A stretch of 6,447 nucleotides of DNA from the NCBI GenBank assembly GCA_963578105.1, contig CAUZBP010000167.1, positions 1-6,447 on the forward strand, given 5' to 3'. Position numbers and translations under genes: made by a program. Numbering within the stretch: the stretch's first letter is position 1; each line of letters begins with the position of its first letter. The notes beneath the pieces were generated by a model, which saw only the letters and a list, made by a program, of their open reading frames with translations, had not been told where the DNA came from and ran no database searches. This document shows positions 1 to 6,220 of the stretch, in pieces. This DNA is from GCA-2718815 sp963578105 (lineage in GTDB: Bacteria; Planctomycetota; Planctomycetia; Pirellulales; Pirellulaceae).

Positions 1-2
1 AG

Positions 3-263
3 AAAGGGGCTGGAGCCAAAAGTGGTAGGACTACCACTTTCAGCAACCTTTCCGGCCACGCTGCCAAGGTGAAGCAGGTACGCTAAGTCGTGCGTTTGGC
101 CGAACTTAATAAAGTACACCCCAGAGGTGTATCACACACCCCCGAAACCACGGAGAAAACTGCATTCGATCTGTCTCAGTGGACGCACAGTGGACAAAGC
201 GATTCTCAAACCATCGAAATGATGCTGCAAATGCTTCTCGAACTGAAGAAGAAAAACAACTGA
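3..263 (+). other. Possible broken reading frame at left edge, unidentified
   Basis: One frame reads openly from the left edge to a TAA at 84-86, then on from 87 to a TGA at 261-263. The second part could begin at a GTG at 90 and would give about 57 residues ending in an amphipathic stretch (TIEMMLQMLLELKKKNN). The first part reads as a basic, Ser/Thr-rich tail (GRTTTFSNLSGHAAKVKQVR). Both parts lie in the same frame, so this could be one gene tail interrupted by a nonsense codon, or two unrelated open stretches. I recognise no family, and there is no convincing ribosome binding site ahead of the GTG. Apart from the inverted repeat at 19-40 and a 6-bp hairpin at 115-131, I see nothing else in the first 330 bases. 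Confidence 0.2.
19..40. repeat. Perfect 22-nt inverted repeat, 10-nt arms
   Basis: AAAGTGGTAG at 19-28 is followed by a two-base centre (GA) and then its exact reverse complement CTACCACTTT at 31-40. In DNA this is a near-perfect palindrome of the size bound by dimeric regulators. In RNA it would fold into a 9-10 bp hairpin with a tight loop. No T-run follows it, so it is not a typical intrinsic terminator. Its role is unknown. Confidence 0.6.
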
Positions 264-329
264 CAAATGGTTAGATCAGACAAGGCAACTTTGGGCAGGA
301 CGCTGGCGATAGGGCGCGGTGATGGAAGT

Positions 330-545
330 CTATTGCGGTTTAGCAATAGGCATATCAAATAGCACAGCGAGATATTTGTAGGTCGGTCCGACCTTGGTAA
401 TATTGTATCCTTGGCCGATATATACCTCATCGTTTGAATAGTCCGATTCTATGACCTCCTCTTCACATTTCAGGAATTTCCAACTTTGGCCACCGGTCGG
501 AACAAACGATATCCGATATTTTAAAGTAGTACTAAACCAACCGCC
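330..545 (-). pseudogene. C-terminal fragment of an unidentified protein
   Basis: The minus strand is open from about 545 down to a TAG at 330-332 and reads like real coding sequence. It runs from GGWFSTTLKYRISF through EEEVIESDYSNDEVYIGQGY and KVGPTYKYLAVLFD to the end MPIAKPQ. It lies in a different frame from the M13 peptidase that ends just upstream, and it has no start codon of its own near the junction. The right limit is approximate: the frame stays open further into the peptidase region, but there the peptidase frame carries the homology. I do not recognise the family. The most likely reading is the 3' end of another gene joined to the broken peptidase gene by a deletion or rearrangement near 535-548. 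Confidence 0.4.
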
Positions 546-1171
546 CCGCTCAAGGTGAGCAACCGGGTCACGTAAGAGAGCAGGGCACCGCGGGCATGGA
601 CAAATTTTTCATCCTCATCAAGGTAGTATTGGCGGTCGGGCAAGGTTGTCCCACTTTGGCACACGGCCGCCAGGTATCGACTGGAGTTCCCCGGATCCTG
701 GGCCACGTAAAGACCCACGGGACTTGAGACACCAAGTTGCCCAAGCTGGCCAAAATGGCGCACAACTTCAGCTCGTGTTTTGAGCCCGTCGACCCGGTGC
801 AGCTGGTTTTCAAGCGGCGCCAGAGCAAGTTGTTCCACAACTGCCTCGTTGAGAAAGCTCTGGTAGAAATCTGCAACTTTTTTGCCAAGGCTGTTCGGAG
901 GCAAATCTCGCGAGACCGCTTCGTCAAGGATTTCCTGCACGCGATCTCGAGTGATGTCCTGCAAGATCGTAAACGACCCACAACTGGGTCGGTCGGCAGG
1001 TATTTCTGTGGTCTTGAGCCACGCGCCATTGGCATGGAGGTAGAGATCATCCTGGGGCCGCACGGAAGCGTCGGCAGCAGAATCTCCCCAACCTGGAGCA
1101 ACCAGCAAACACAACCCAAGAGCCACGCTTAACAGAGCGCTGACATTTTTTACGCTAGACAGGTCCATCAT
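521..1171 (-). pseudogene. M13 metallopeptidase (neprilysin/PepO type), N-terminal third only
   Basis: M13 peptidases are zinc endopeptidases of about 650-700 residues. This 216-residue frame covers only the start of one. Residues 1-35 form a secretion signal with a hydrophobic core (VSALLSVALGLCLLVAPG). The M13 N-terminal domain follows: DDLYLHANGAWL at 41-52 is the family's D-x-Y-x-x-x-N-G-x-W motif, FTILQDITRDRVQEIL lies at 67-82, KVADFYQSFLNEA at 98-110 and LPDRQYYLDEDEKF at 177-190. Homology stops near residue 209 (TLSG), after which a few hydrophobic residues precede a stop. The zinc motif HExxH and the downstream Glu lie in the missing two thirds, so the product cannot be an active peptidase. 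The start overlaps the stop of the site-2 protease fragment (ATGA), with a second in-frame ATG at 1168, which suggests translational coupling. The family call is firm; the pseudogene status is inferred from length. Confidence 0.85.
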
Positions 1172-1599
1172 AACCCCACTGAATTCTTTGGGTTGGAGTA
1201 AATTGCTGGCTGGGTGACACGTGTGGAAACGGTGCGCACGGACTCCCCAACAATAGTCTCGCTCTGCAGTTCACTCGATGTCGAATTGGACTCGACGTAG
1301 AACAGCTCCGCACGTGCCGCAAAGTAGACAAAAAAGGCAACCAGCATCAAAAACCAGTTGGTAAAGAAGCCGACAACTCCCAGAAAAATGGCGATGGTTT
1401 GTCCAAGCGAGGCGGCAATGCGGGTTGCCTGACGATGCGGCATGCGCATGGCCAGCAGAGCTCGGACCACGCGGCCTCCATCCATCGGAAATGCTGGCAG
1501 GAGATTAAAGAGTACCAGGACGACGTTGGCAACCATGAGTTTGACCGTCCACGACGAGGAAATCGCGGCGCGAGGAATGCGGGATTGGCCATTTGCCAT
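1168..1599 (-). pseudogene. Site-2 protease (M50 family), C-terminal half only
   Basis: Site-2 proteases are membrane zinc metalloproteases that cut within the bilayer. They need an N-terminal HExxH motif and a later N-x-x-P-x-x-P-x-D-G-G motif. This 143-residue frame has the second motif (NLLPAFPMDGGRVVRALLA at 32-50, with the third zinc ligand D40). Membrane segments lie around 22-37 and 66-95, followed by a polar Ser/Thr-rich tail. The HExxH half is absent: homology begins near residue 15 (SSWTVKLMVANVV), and the first residues (MANGQS) are encoded by a heptamer repeat. The annotated ATG lies 14 nt after the reductoisomerase-like stop and has only a weak AAGG upstream, so it may be a chance start. 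Its stop overlaps the M13 peptidase start by four bases. As it stands, the product cannot be proteolytic. Confidence 0.85.
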
Positions 1600-1626
1600 T
1601 CAGCCTTCGTTTGTCACTCGTCATTT
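1588..1626 (-). repeat. Phased heptamer repeat, consensus GAATGAC-like
   Basis: Read on the minus strand, contiguous seven-base units run AAATGAC (1620-1626), GAGTGAC (1613-1619), AAACGAA (1606-1612), a four-base GGCT (1602-1605), GAATGGC (1595-1601) and AAATGGC (1588-1594). The first units encode the last residues and stop of the reductoisomerase-like gene. The last units encode the apparent start of the truncated site-2 protease. The array therefore sits exactly on the junction between a complete gene and a gene lacking its 5' half. Confidence 0.65.
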
Positions 1627-2612
1627 GTCTGGGCCTTTCGAATCATCTCCAGCACGCCATCTTCGGCAATGCTCATGGGGTGTGCCAGTGATTTTGCACG
1701 CAGCTCTTCCAGTCGTTTCGGCGCCTCTTTGTCCTCGGTCCACTCTTTGGCGAACTTGCCCCCCATAATATCGTTGACCAGATTGTGGTGCCCCTGGGCT
1801 TTCATTGCGTCGTTGATCAGTTTGGGCCCGCGAGTGAGCGTGCCGTATTGGCTGGTGGTGGAATGAGAGGTCATTTGCTTGTAGAAGCCTTCCTCCGCCA
1901 TTAGCTTCATGATTTCCGCATTTTCGGTGGAAGCGTAGAGAACCATGATGACTTCTTCCGGGGGAAATCCCTGCTCGACTGCCAGTTCGTAGCAATAGAC
2001 CATCCAGGCCGACAATCCGGCCCAGATGACCTGTTCGGTGAACAGGTTCAGGTGGGCCTCGCCTTGAAATGAGGATTCGTAGACCCCGGCGCGGGTCAAT
2101 CCCATGCCCTTGCAGAGTGCCAGGGCGATCTCGCGGGCATCTCCTGTCACATCGTTTTCGACGGCAAACTGGCTGAGTACTCCCTGGCCCTGCTTGAAGC
2201 GAGTACGCACTACCGGGCCCGGCATGATCGGGGCGATCATGATCGCATTGGCACTGGGAGGGGGGGTGATGTATCCGTATGTGATGTTGTATCCACTTCC
2301 CCAGCAAAGCGTGTTGCCGTCTTCAATGCCAGGAGCAATCTGATCATCCCAGATGATCGGCATGCATTCATCCGTGGTGAGTACCAACAGAATGTCACCG
2401 GCCGCTGCCGCCTCGGGAATCTCGACCGGCTCGAAGCCTTCTTCGATCGCCTGTTGCCGGTACTCGTCATCGCGGTTTCCAATGATGACCTTGACCCCGT
2501 TGTCTCGCAGATTGAGCGCCTGGGCACGACCCTGGTTGCCGTATCCCAGGACGGCTACGGTCTTGCTTTTGAGGGGCTCCAACGTGGCGTCTTGTTCCTT
2601 GTAAAGTTTCAT
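1614..2612 (-). CDS. Ketol-acid reductoisomerase-like oxidoreductase with altered active site
   Basis: The fold is that of a class I ketol-acid reductoisomerase (IlvC, valine/isoleucine synthesis), at the usual length (332 residues). The Rossmann motif GYGNQGRAQALNLRDNG lies at 23-39. The knotted helical domain runs from about 172 (LTRAGVYESSFQGEAHLNLF) to the end. Set against the canonical pattern, several active-site residues differ: the catalytic His of AHGFN is Ser106 (WGSGYN), the Lys of APKGPG is Ile129 (APIMPG), the metal-binding Asp of DLFGEQ is Asn189 (NLFTEQ), and the first Glu of the second metal pair is Tyr226. Glu193, Glu230 and Ser251 are kept. The loop after strand 2 (NRDDEYR, 46-52) is acidic, which may disfavour NADPH. 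The start is the ATG at 2612, with GGGAG seven bases upstream, rather than the TTG at 2615. It lies 43 nt behind the amidohydrolase gene, so the two are probably co-transcribed. Canonical IlvC activity is doubtful; the true substrate is unknown. Confidence 0.85.
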   Translation of the reverse strand: MKLYKEQDATLEPLKSKTVAVLGYGNQGRAQALNLRDNGVKVIIGNRDDEYRQQAIEEGFEPVEIPEAAAAGDILLVLTTDECMPIIWDDQIAPGIEDGNTLCWGSGYNITYGYITPPPSANAIMIAPIMPGPVVRTRFKQGQGVLSQFAVENDVTGDAREIALALCKGMGLTRAGVYESSFQGEAHLNLFTEQVIWAGLSAWMVYCYELAVEQGFPPEEVIMVLYASTENAEIMKLMAEEGFYKQMTSHSTTSQYGTLTRGPKLINDAMKAQGHHNLVNDIMGGKFAKEWTEDKEAPKRLEELRAKSLAHPMSIAEDGVLEMIRKAQTNDE

Positions 2613-2619
2613 CAAGTTT

Positions 2620-2624
2620 CTCCC
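2620..2624 (-). promoter_or_regulatory. Ribosome binding site GGGAG deciding the start
   Basis: On the minus strand GGGAG stands seven bases before the ATG at 2612. This fixes the reductoisomerase-like start at that ATG and not at the TTG one codon earlier. It is one of the few clear Shine-Dalgarno sites in the leftward block. Confidence 0.65.
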
Positions 2625-2655
2625 ATGTTGTCGTTGCAGTAGCTTTCAGCCGCCG

Positions 2656-3522
2656 CTACAACGAGTTTGTTAGTCCATACACGCGGCTGGCGTTGTTATG
2701 AAAAAGTTTCCGCTGAATCTCTTGGTTGCGATTGCTTGCCACTTCACTCACCACCTCGACCCAACGCCGATAGGGGGCCACCATGGTGACGACCGGCCAG
2801 TCACTGCCAAACATCACGCGATCGGGTCCGAAATGTTCCCAAAGATGGTTCATCACCGGGGCGATGTCATCGATGGACCACCGCTCTGGGTCTACCCACG
2901 TGAAGAGCCCTGAAATCTTGACCACCACGTTTTTGCGTTGGGCAACCGCTGCGACGTTGGCCTGCCAGGTTGTCAGGTCGCCACTGCGGATCATCGGGTT
3001 TCCGCAATGGTCCAGGATGAACTGCGTTTCGGGACAAGCGTCGATCAGGCGGGCTGCGTCGGGGAGGCCCTCGGTGGGTGTTTCAATGTCGAAACTCAAC
3101 CTCGCTTCGCCGAGCATGCGAATGTCAGCCACAAAGTCCTTCCGGCTGCAGTAGCCCTGCGGCTTTCCATAGAGGTTGTCGCGCACGCCCTTGAGGAAGG
3201 GCGACTTTCGGAATTGCTCGACATATTCGCCGAATCCTTCGGTACCGGGACGACCGCTGATCACCGCAGCAGCCACGCAGTTATTGGGCTGCTGGCACAA
3301 ATCGAGTATCCACTGGGCCTCACGTGGCTGCTGTGACTCGAGTACATCAACTTCCATGTAGATCGATTGGGTGACGTTTAGTTCGGCCGTGTCACGACTG
3401 TAATCCTCAAGGGTGTGGTCACGGTGAAGTTGGCAGAAGGGTTCTTCTTTGAGCCAGCCCAATTCAAACTGGCTCAGGTTCCAGAGGTGCTGGTGGGTGT
3501 CGATGATGGCAGGAGGGAGCAT
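2656..3522 (-). CDS. Amidohydrolase of the L-fucono/L-rhamnono-lactonase group (COG3618)
   Basis: This complete 288-residue protein has the TIM-barrel amidohydrolase-2 fold. Members of this group open sugar lactones (L-fuconolactone, L-rhamnonolactone) or hydrolyse related cyclic compounds in the cytoplasm. The N-terminal strand motif IDTHQHLW lies at 7-14, KGVRDNLYG at 111-119, FILDHCGNP at 168-176, KISGLFTW at 202-209 and the terminal catalytic-Asp motif MFGSDWPV at 237-244. There is no signal peptide. The ATG at 3522 opens directly onto the family's first motif, so the start is well placed although no Shine-Dalgarno is visible. It begins 11 nt after the RhaT-like stop and is followed after 43 nt by the reductoisomerase-like gene. 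The transporter neighbour supports a role in deoxysugar (rhamnose or fucose) catabolism. The family is secure; the exact lactone is inferred. Confidence 0.85.
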   Translation of the reverse strand: MLPPAIIDTHQHLWNLSQFELGWLKEEPFCQLHRDHTLEDYSRDTAELNVTQSIYMEVDVLESQQPREAQWILDLCQQPNNCVAAAVISGRPGTEGFGEYVEQFRKSPFLKGVRDNLYGKPQGYCSRKDFVADIRMLGEARLSFDIETPTEGLPDAARLIDACPETQFILDHCGNPMIRSGDLTTWQANVAAVAQRKNVVVKISGLFTWVDPERWSIDDIAPVMNHLWEHFGPDRVMFGSDWPVVTMVAPYRRWVEVVSEVASNRNQEIQRKLFHNNASRVYGLTNSL

Positions 3523-3533
3523 GGCCGGTGGAT

Positions 3534-4013
3534 TTAATTGAGAAGGGTAAGTTGATAGCTACCATATGCGGAGAGAATTGTCGAACCAAGCAGAAATAAC
3601 AGACCCAGCGCGAGCAGCCCTCTGGTACGACCACTCGTGCCGCGCCACTCGTGCAACAAGATTCCCCACATGTTGCTAAATGCGATGATGAAGGCCATGT
3701 GGATGGGATAGCTGGCCAGGACACTAAATCTTCCCATTTGGGTCTCTCCCATGCCGAAAAACAGAAATTCTGAATACGCGATGAGTCCAACGAGGATACA
3801 AAAAATATAGTTGTTAGCCAGCGGTTTTTCTCGATCGACATAATCGCTAACACTGCCATTACGTAGGTTTAGCGTAATACAAAAAAGAAAATTCATCAGC
3901 CCCCCACCCCACAGGATCAAGAGCAGAGGGGCGTTGTTGGCGTAGATCGGATCTGCTCCGCCTTCGGTGACGGCAAGTTCCTGCACAGGATTGAAGTCTT
4001 GGCCAAAGCTCTT
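3534..4013 (-). pseudogene. rhaT: L-rhamnose/proton symporter RhaT, C-terminal half
   Basis: RhaT carries L-rhamnose across the inner membrane with protons and is about 340 residues with ten membrane spans. Here about 159 residues match its C-terminal half. They include SFGQDFNPV, NNAPLLLILWGGGLMNFLF, NYIFCILVGLIAYSEFLFFG, the family signature GMGETQMGRF, YPIHMAFIIAFSNMWGILLH, EWRGTSGRTRG and a last hydrophobic span, giving about four membrane segments. The frame is closed upstream by a TGA at 4014-4016, and the earliest in-frame start is a GTG at 3986, inside the homologous region. The N-terminal half does not appear in any frame upstream, so this is a 5' deletion or an insertion junction rather than a simple frameshift. 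The stop lies 11 nt before the amidohydrolase start, an operon-like spacing that fits a sugar uptake and catabolism unit. It is not expected to transport anything as seen. Confidence 0.8.
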
Positions 4014-4123
4014 TCAGAATTTACGAAGCACCAGGCAAACGGAACTTGAGGAAGAGCGTCTGTTTGGAAGGCCGTTGAAAACGAATATAACGTGGAAAGA
4101 AAAATCAGGATGAACGTTCGCAT
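4014..4123 (-). pseudogene. Leader-like N-terminus of an unidentified secreted protein
   Basis: A minus-strand frame opens with ATG at 4123 and reads MRTFILIFLSTLYSFSTAF, a short basic start followed by a hydrophobic core typical of a signal peptide, then QTDALPQVPFAWCFVNSERA. The frame continues to a stop at 3917, but beyond about 4014 it runs out of frame through the RhaT-like sequence, so only about the first 36 residues are likely genuine. No Shine-Dalgarno is visible upstream. I do not recognise the protein. It looks like the start of a different gene joined to the middle of the symporter gene, but an unrelated chance frame is also possible. Confidence 0.3.
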
Positions 4124-4208
4124 AGTTGCTGCACTTGATAATAAAAGACTATAAAGGAGTATTCAGTAGCAATAGTATAACTCATTGCGATACTCAACGC
4201 CCCCTTTT

Positions 4209-4212
4209 GGAG
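4209..4212 (+). promoter_or_regulatory. Ribosome binding site GGAG for the SGNH hydrolase
   Basis: GGAG precedes the ATG at 4222 by nine bases. An in-frame ATG at 4213 abuts it too closely to be used, and the frame further upstream to 4126 lacks a leader sequence. The ATG at 4222 opens directly onto a signal peptide, which agrees with this choice. Confidence 0.6.
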
Positions 4213-4221
4213 ATGATTACT

Positions 4222-5800
4222 ATGCCCAAGTTCGCATGCGCTGCGGTTCTGGTTGCCTTTACTAGTTTGCACGTCGTCGCTCACGCCGAACCACTTATTG
4301 CGCCAGGGGACCGCGTGTTGTGCATAGGCGATTCAATTACCGCCGCGGGGCACTACGTAAGTTATTTAGATATGCAGTTGCAGGTGCAATACCCAAATAA
4401 CGCTCCGATTGTCGTCAATCTGGGGCTCCCCAGTGAAGGCGTGACCGGACTCTCGGAACCTGACCATCCATTTCCGCGCCCGAACGTGCACGAGCGTTTG
4501 AAGAGAGCGTTGGATCAATTTAAGCCTGACGTGGTTATTGCGTGTTATGGGGTAAATGATGGGATCTACCATCCATTTAGTGCTGAACGGTTTACAGCGT
4601 ACAAGACTGGGATCGCAAAGCTAATCGCGGAAGTAAAGAAACGAGATATTTCAATGGTGCTGTGCACTCCTATCCCGTTTGATCCAGCGCCACTTAGAGT
4701 CACAGGAAAGTTGTTACCACTTGACGCCGAAAAGAACTTTGCTTGGTTCGCTATATACGAAGACTACGACAAAGTTATTGGTCAATACGCCCAATACATC
4801 CGTACTAACCTCGAAGGTGTGGATCGGACAGCGGATGTATTCCAAGATATCACGGATACCCTCGTGGCTAAACGGAAACCCGATCCGAATTACACAATGT
4901 CTGCGGACGGCGTTCATATTAATGTCGCTGGGCACCTGGTAATGGCCCAGTGTGTGGTAGAAGCCTGCGGGATCACTTGGTCGACTATGGATAAACCCCT
5001 ATTTGATTTAACGGAAAAAAAGACAAAGGTTTTACACAATGCATGGCTATCACACGTCGGGCATCTGCGACCTGGGATGGCAAAGGGAAAGCCCATCGCC
5101 GAGGCAGAAAAGTTGGCTAGCGCAAACAATATAGCGATCGCCGCTAGAATTCGAGCGTTAACGCCAAAACCAAGTGCACCGACGGCTGGACCCCTGGCCC
5201 CAATCGAAGACATCCCAGGATTACCACGGGTTTTACTCATCGGCGATTCGATTTCGATAGGTTATACGCTCGACGTTCGAAGCGCTTTAAAAGATGTCGC
5301 GAACGTTCATCGCCCGCGTACCAATTGTGGTCCGACAACAAAGGGTGTTATGGAACTCTCCGGATGGCTCGGGAAAAGTAAGTGGGACGTCATTCACTTC
5401 AATGCACGATCTAAAATGGATGGGGCCTAATGGTGAAAATCTTGCGGAACCCAATAAAGCCGGAAATCACCCACAAGTTTCATTAGCAGATTATAAAAAG
5501 AATCTGGAATTAATCGTTACCCGGTTGAAAAAAACCGGAGCAGTTCTGATTTGGCGTAATACAACGCCGGTTCCCAAAGGAGCTCGCGGTCGCGTGGTTG
5601 GAGATTCAGTAAAATACAACACCGCGGCACTGGACGTGATGAAACGCCATGCGATCCAGGTTGACGATATGTATTGCTATAGTTTGGCCAAGCAAACGCA
5701 GATTCAAAAACCAAAGGACGTGCATTTCACCCGCGAAGGATCAGCCTTTTTGGGTAAAAAGGTTGCGCAGGTTATCCAGAAACAGTTGAAGAAGCGTTGA
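4222..5800 (+). pseudogene. Secreted tandem SGNH/GDSL hydrolase, frameshifted in domain 2
   Basis: SGNH hydrolases are serine esterases, and in planctomycetes they often act as carbohydrate deacetylases. Residues 1-22 form a signal peptide with likely cleavage after AHA. Domain 1 has block I CIGDSIT at 34-40 (Ser38), a block II-like NLGLPSEG at 67-74, block III YGVND at 109-113 and block V DGVHIN at 229-234 (Asp229, His232). A helical tail (NAWLSHVGHLRPG) and a Pro/Ala linker at 314-327 follow. Domain 2 starts APIEDIPGLPRVLLIGDSIS (Ser343). At 5403, after KWDVIHFN, the frame goes wrong and stops at 5430 (402 residues). The next frame resumes at 5402 with MHDLKWMGPNGENL and runs to 5800, ending with VHFTREG and the final helix. 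Relatives read HFN-x-G-L-H-D-L-K here, so the break fits an 8-nt deletion in block III. Repaired length would be about 528 residues. Domain 1 could still fold and act. Confidence 0.8.
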
Positions 5801-5809
5801 ATGAACGCT
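5793..5809 (+). terminator. Weak hairpin at the convergent gene ends
   Basis: AGCGTT at 5793-5798 pairs with AACGCT at 5804-5809 around a five-base loop and overlaps the stop codon of the SGNH hydrolase. Only a short run of T follows. It sits between two convergent reading frames whose ends are 20 bp apart, so a shared terminator is possible but not demonstrated. Confidence 0.25.
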
Positions 5810-5820
5810 GAGTTTCCCGA

Positions 5821-5990
5821 TCATTCGTAGCGCCATTTCATGATCCAAGGGTCGTGCATCAATTTTTGGTGGGCTTTGAGTTTCGCTTTGTACTTGTCGA
5901 GTACTTCTGCGTAATGTGGGTCCGTCGCCAAATTGTGTTTCTCGTAGGGGTCATCTGAGATTTTAGCCCTAGAAAAATCCGCCTGTTTTT
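5821..5990 (-). pseudogene. Sulfatase C-terminal tail
   Basis: The minus strand ends a reading frame at TGA 5821-5823. Its last 45 or so residues read SDDPYEKHNLATDPHYAEVL, then DKYKAKLKAHQKLMHDPW and IMKWRYE. This is the standard end of family S1 arylsulfatases: the acidic-Pro-Tyr-Glu-x-x-N-L-A motif after the last strand, a pairing helix, then a DPW tail. The frame stays open only to a TGA at 6010-6012, and homology is clear only from about 5961 leftward, so the catalytic N-terminal domain with the formylglycine cysteine motif (CxPSR) is missing. Sulfatases of about 450-550 residues are abundant in planctomycetes and remove sulfate from algal polysaccharides. Convergence with the SGNH hydrolase suggests a former polysaccharide-degradation neighbourhood. 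The upstream limit of the fragment is approximate. Confidence 0.75.
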
Positions 5991-6009
5991 TACCGATTTT
6001 GCCCAGCCG

Positions 6010-6220
6010 TCAAAGTAGTCTCCAGTTGCAGCGCGCTGGGGGCTCGTTACGCGGATTGACGTGCGAAGCGAAAACACCGGGCACCGCACAAGACGCCAAT
6101 CCACTCCTGTGCCTAGCAAGAATTCCGTACCCACAGTCTGGCAAGGATTTAGGCCATTTGCCGCGGTACCGTCCCAACGGCTAAGATACCCGATTTCACG
6201 CATTCCCCGGGGAGTCGCGG
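6010..6220. other. Unassigned DNA between sulfatase tail and transposase
   Basis: No frame here resembles a known protein. The stretch contains CGTCAA (6008-6013) facing its complement TTGACG (6056-6061), with the ten-base palindrome CAGCGCGCTG (6029-6038) between them, and the short palindrome CGGTACCG (6164-6171). It may hold the left end of the mobile element whose transposase starts at 6221, but I cannot place a terminal inverted repeat with confidence. Confidence 0.3.

Noticed and set aside
115..131. TACACC and GGTGTA inverted repeat as a terminator
   Set aside because: The stem has only six base pairs and no T-run follows.
206..430. Minus-strand open frame of 74 residues near the left end
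   Set aside because: It has a Ser/Arg/Leu-rich composition with no motif and overlaps the better supported C-terminal frame at 330-545 in another frame.
737..1132. Plus-strand open frame of 131 residues
   Set aside because: It lies antisense to the M13 peptidase domain, whose motifs fix the real coding strand.
1621..2307. Minus-strand open frame of 228 residues, rich in Arg, His and Gly
   Set aside because: It is an out-of-frame shadow of the reductoisomerase-like gene, which has clear motifs throughout.
1614..2615. Calling this gene ilvC and assigning it to valine/isoleucine synthesis
   Set aside because: Catalytic His, Lys, metal-binding Asp and one Glu are replaced, and the neighbours are sugar genes.
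4135..4181. Possible promoter ahead of the SGNH hydrolase (TTGATA, TATAAA, TATAAC)
   Set aside because: The spacings are 9 and 35 bases rather than about 17, and AT-rich intergenic DNA gives such hexamers by chance.
5402..5430. Programmed ribosomal frameshift between the two SGNH frames
   Set aside because: There is no slippery heptamer at the junction and two expected residues are missing, so a deletion explains the shift better.
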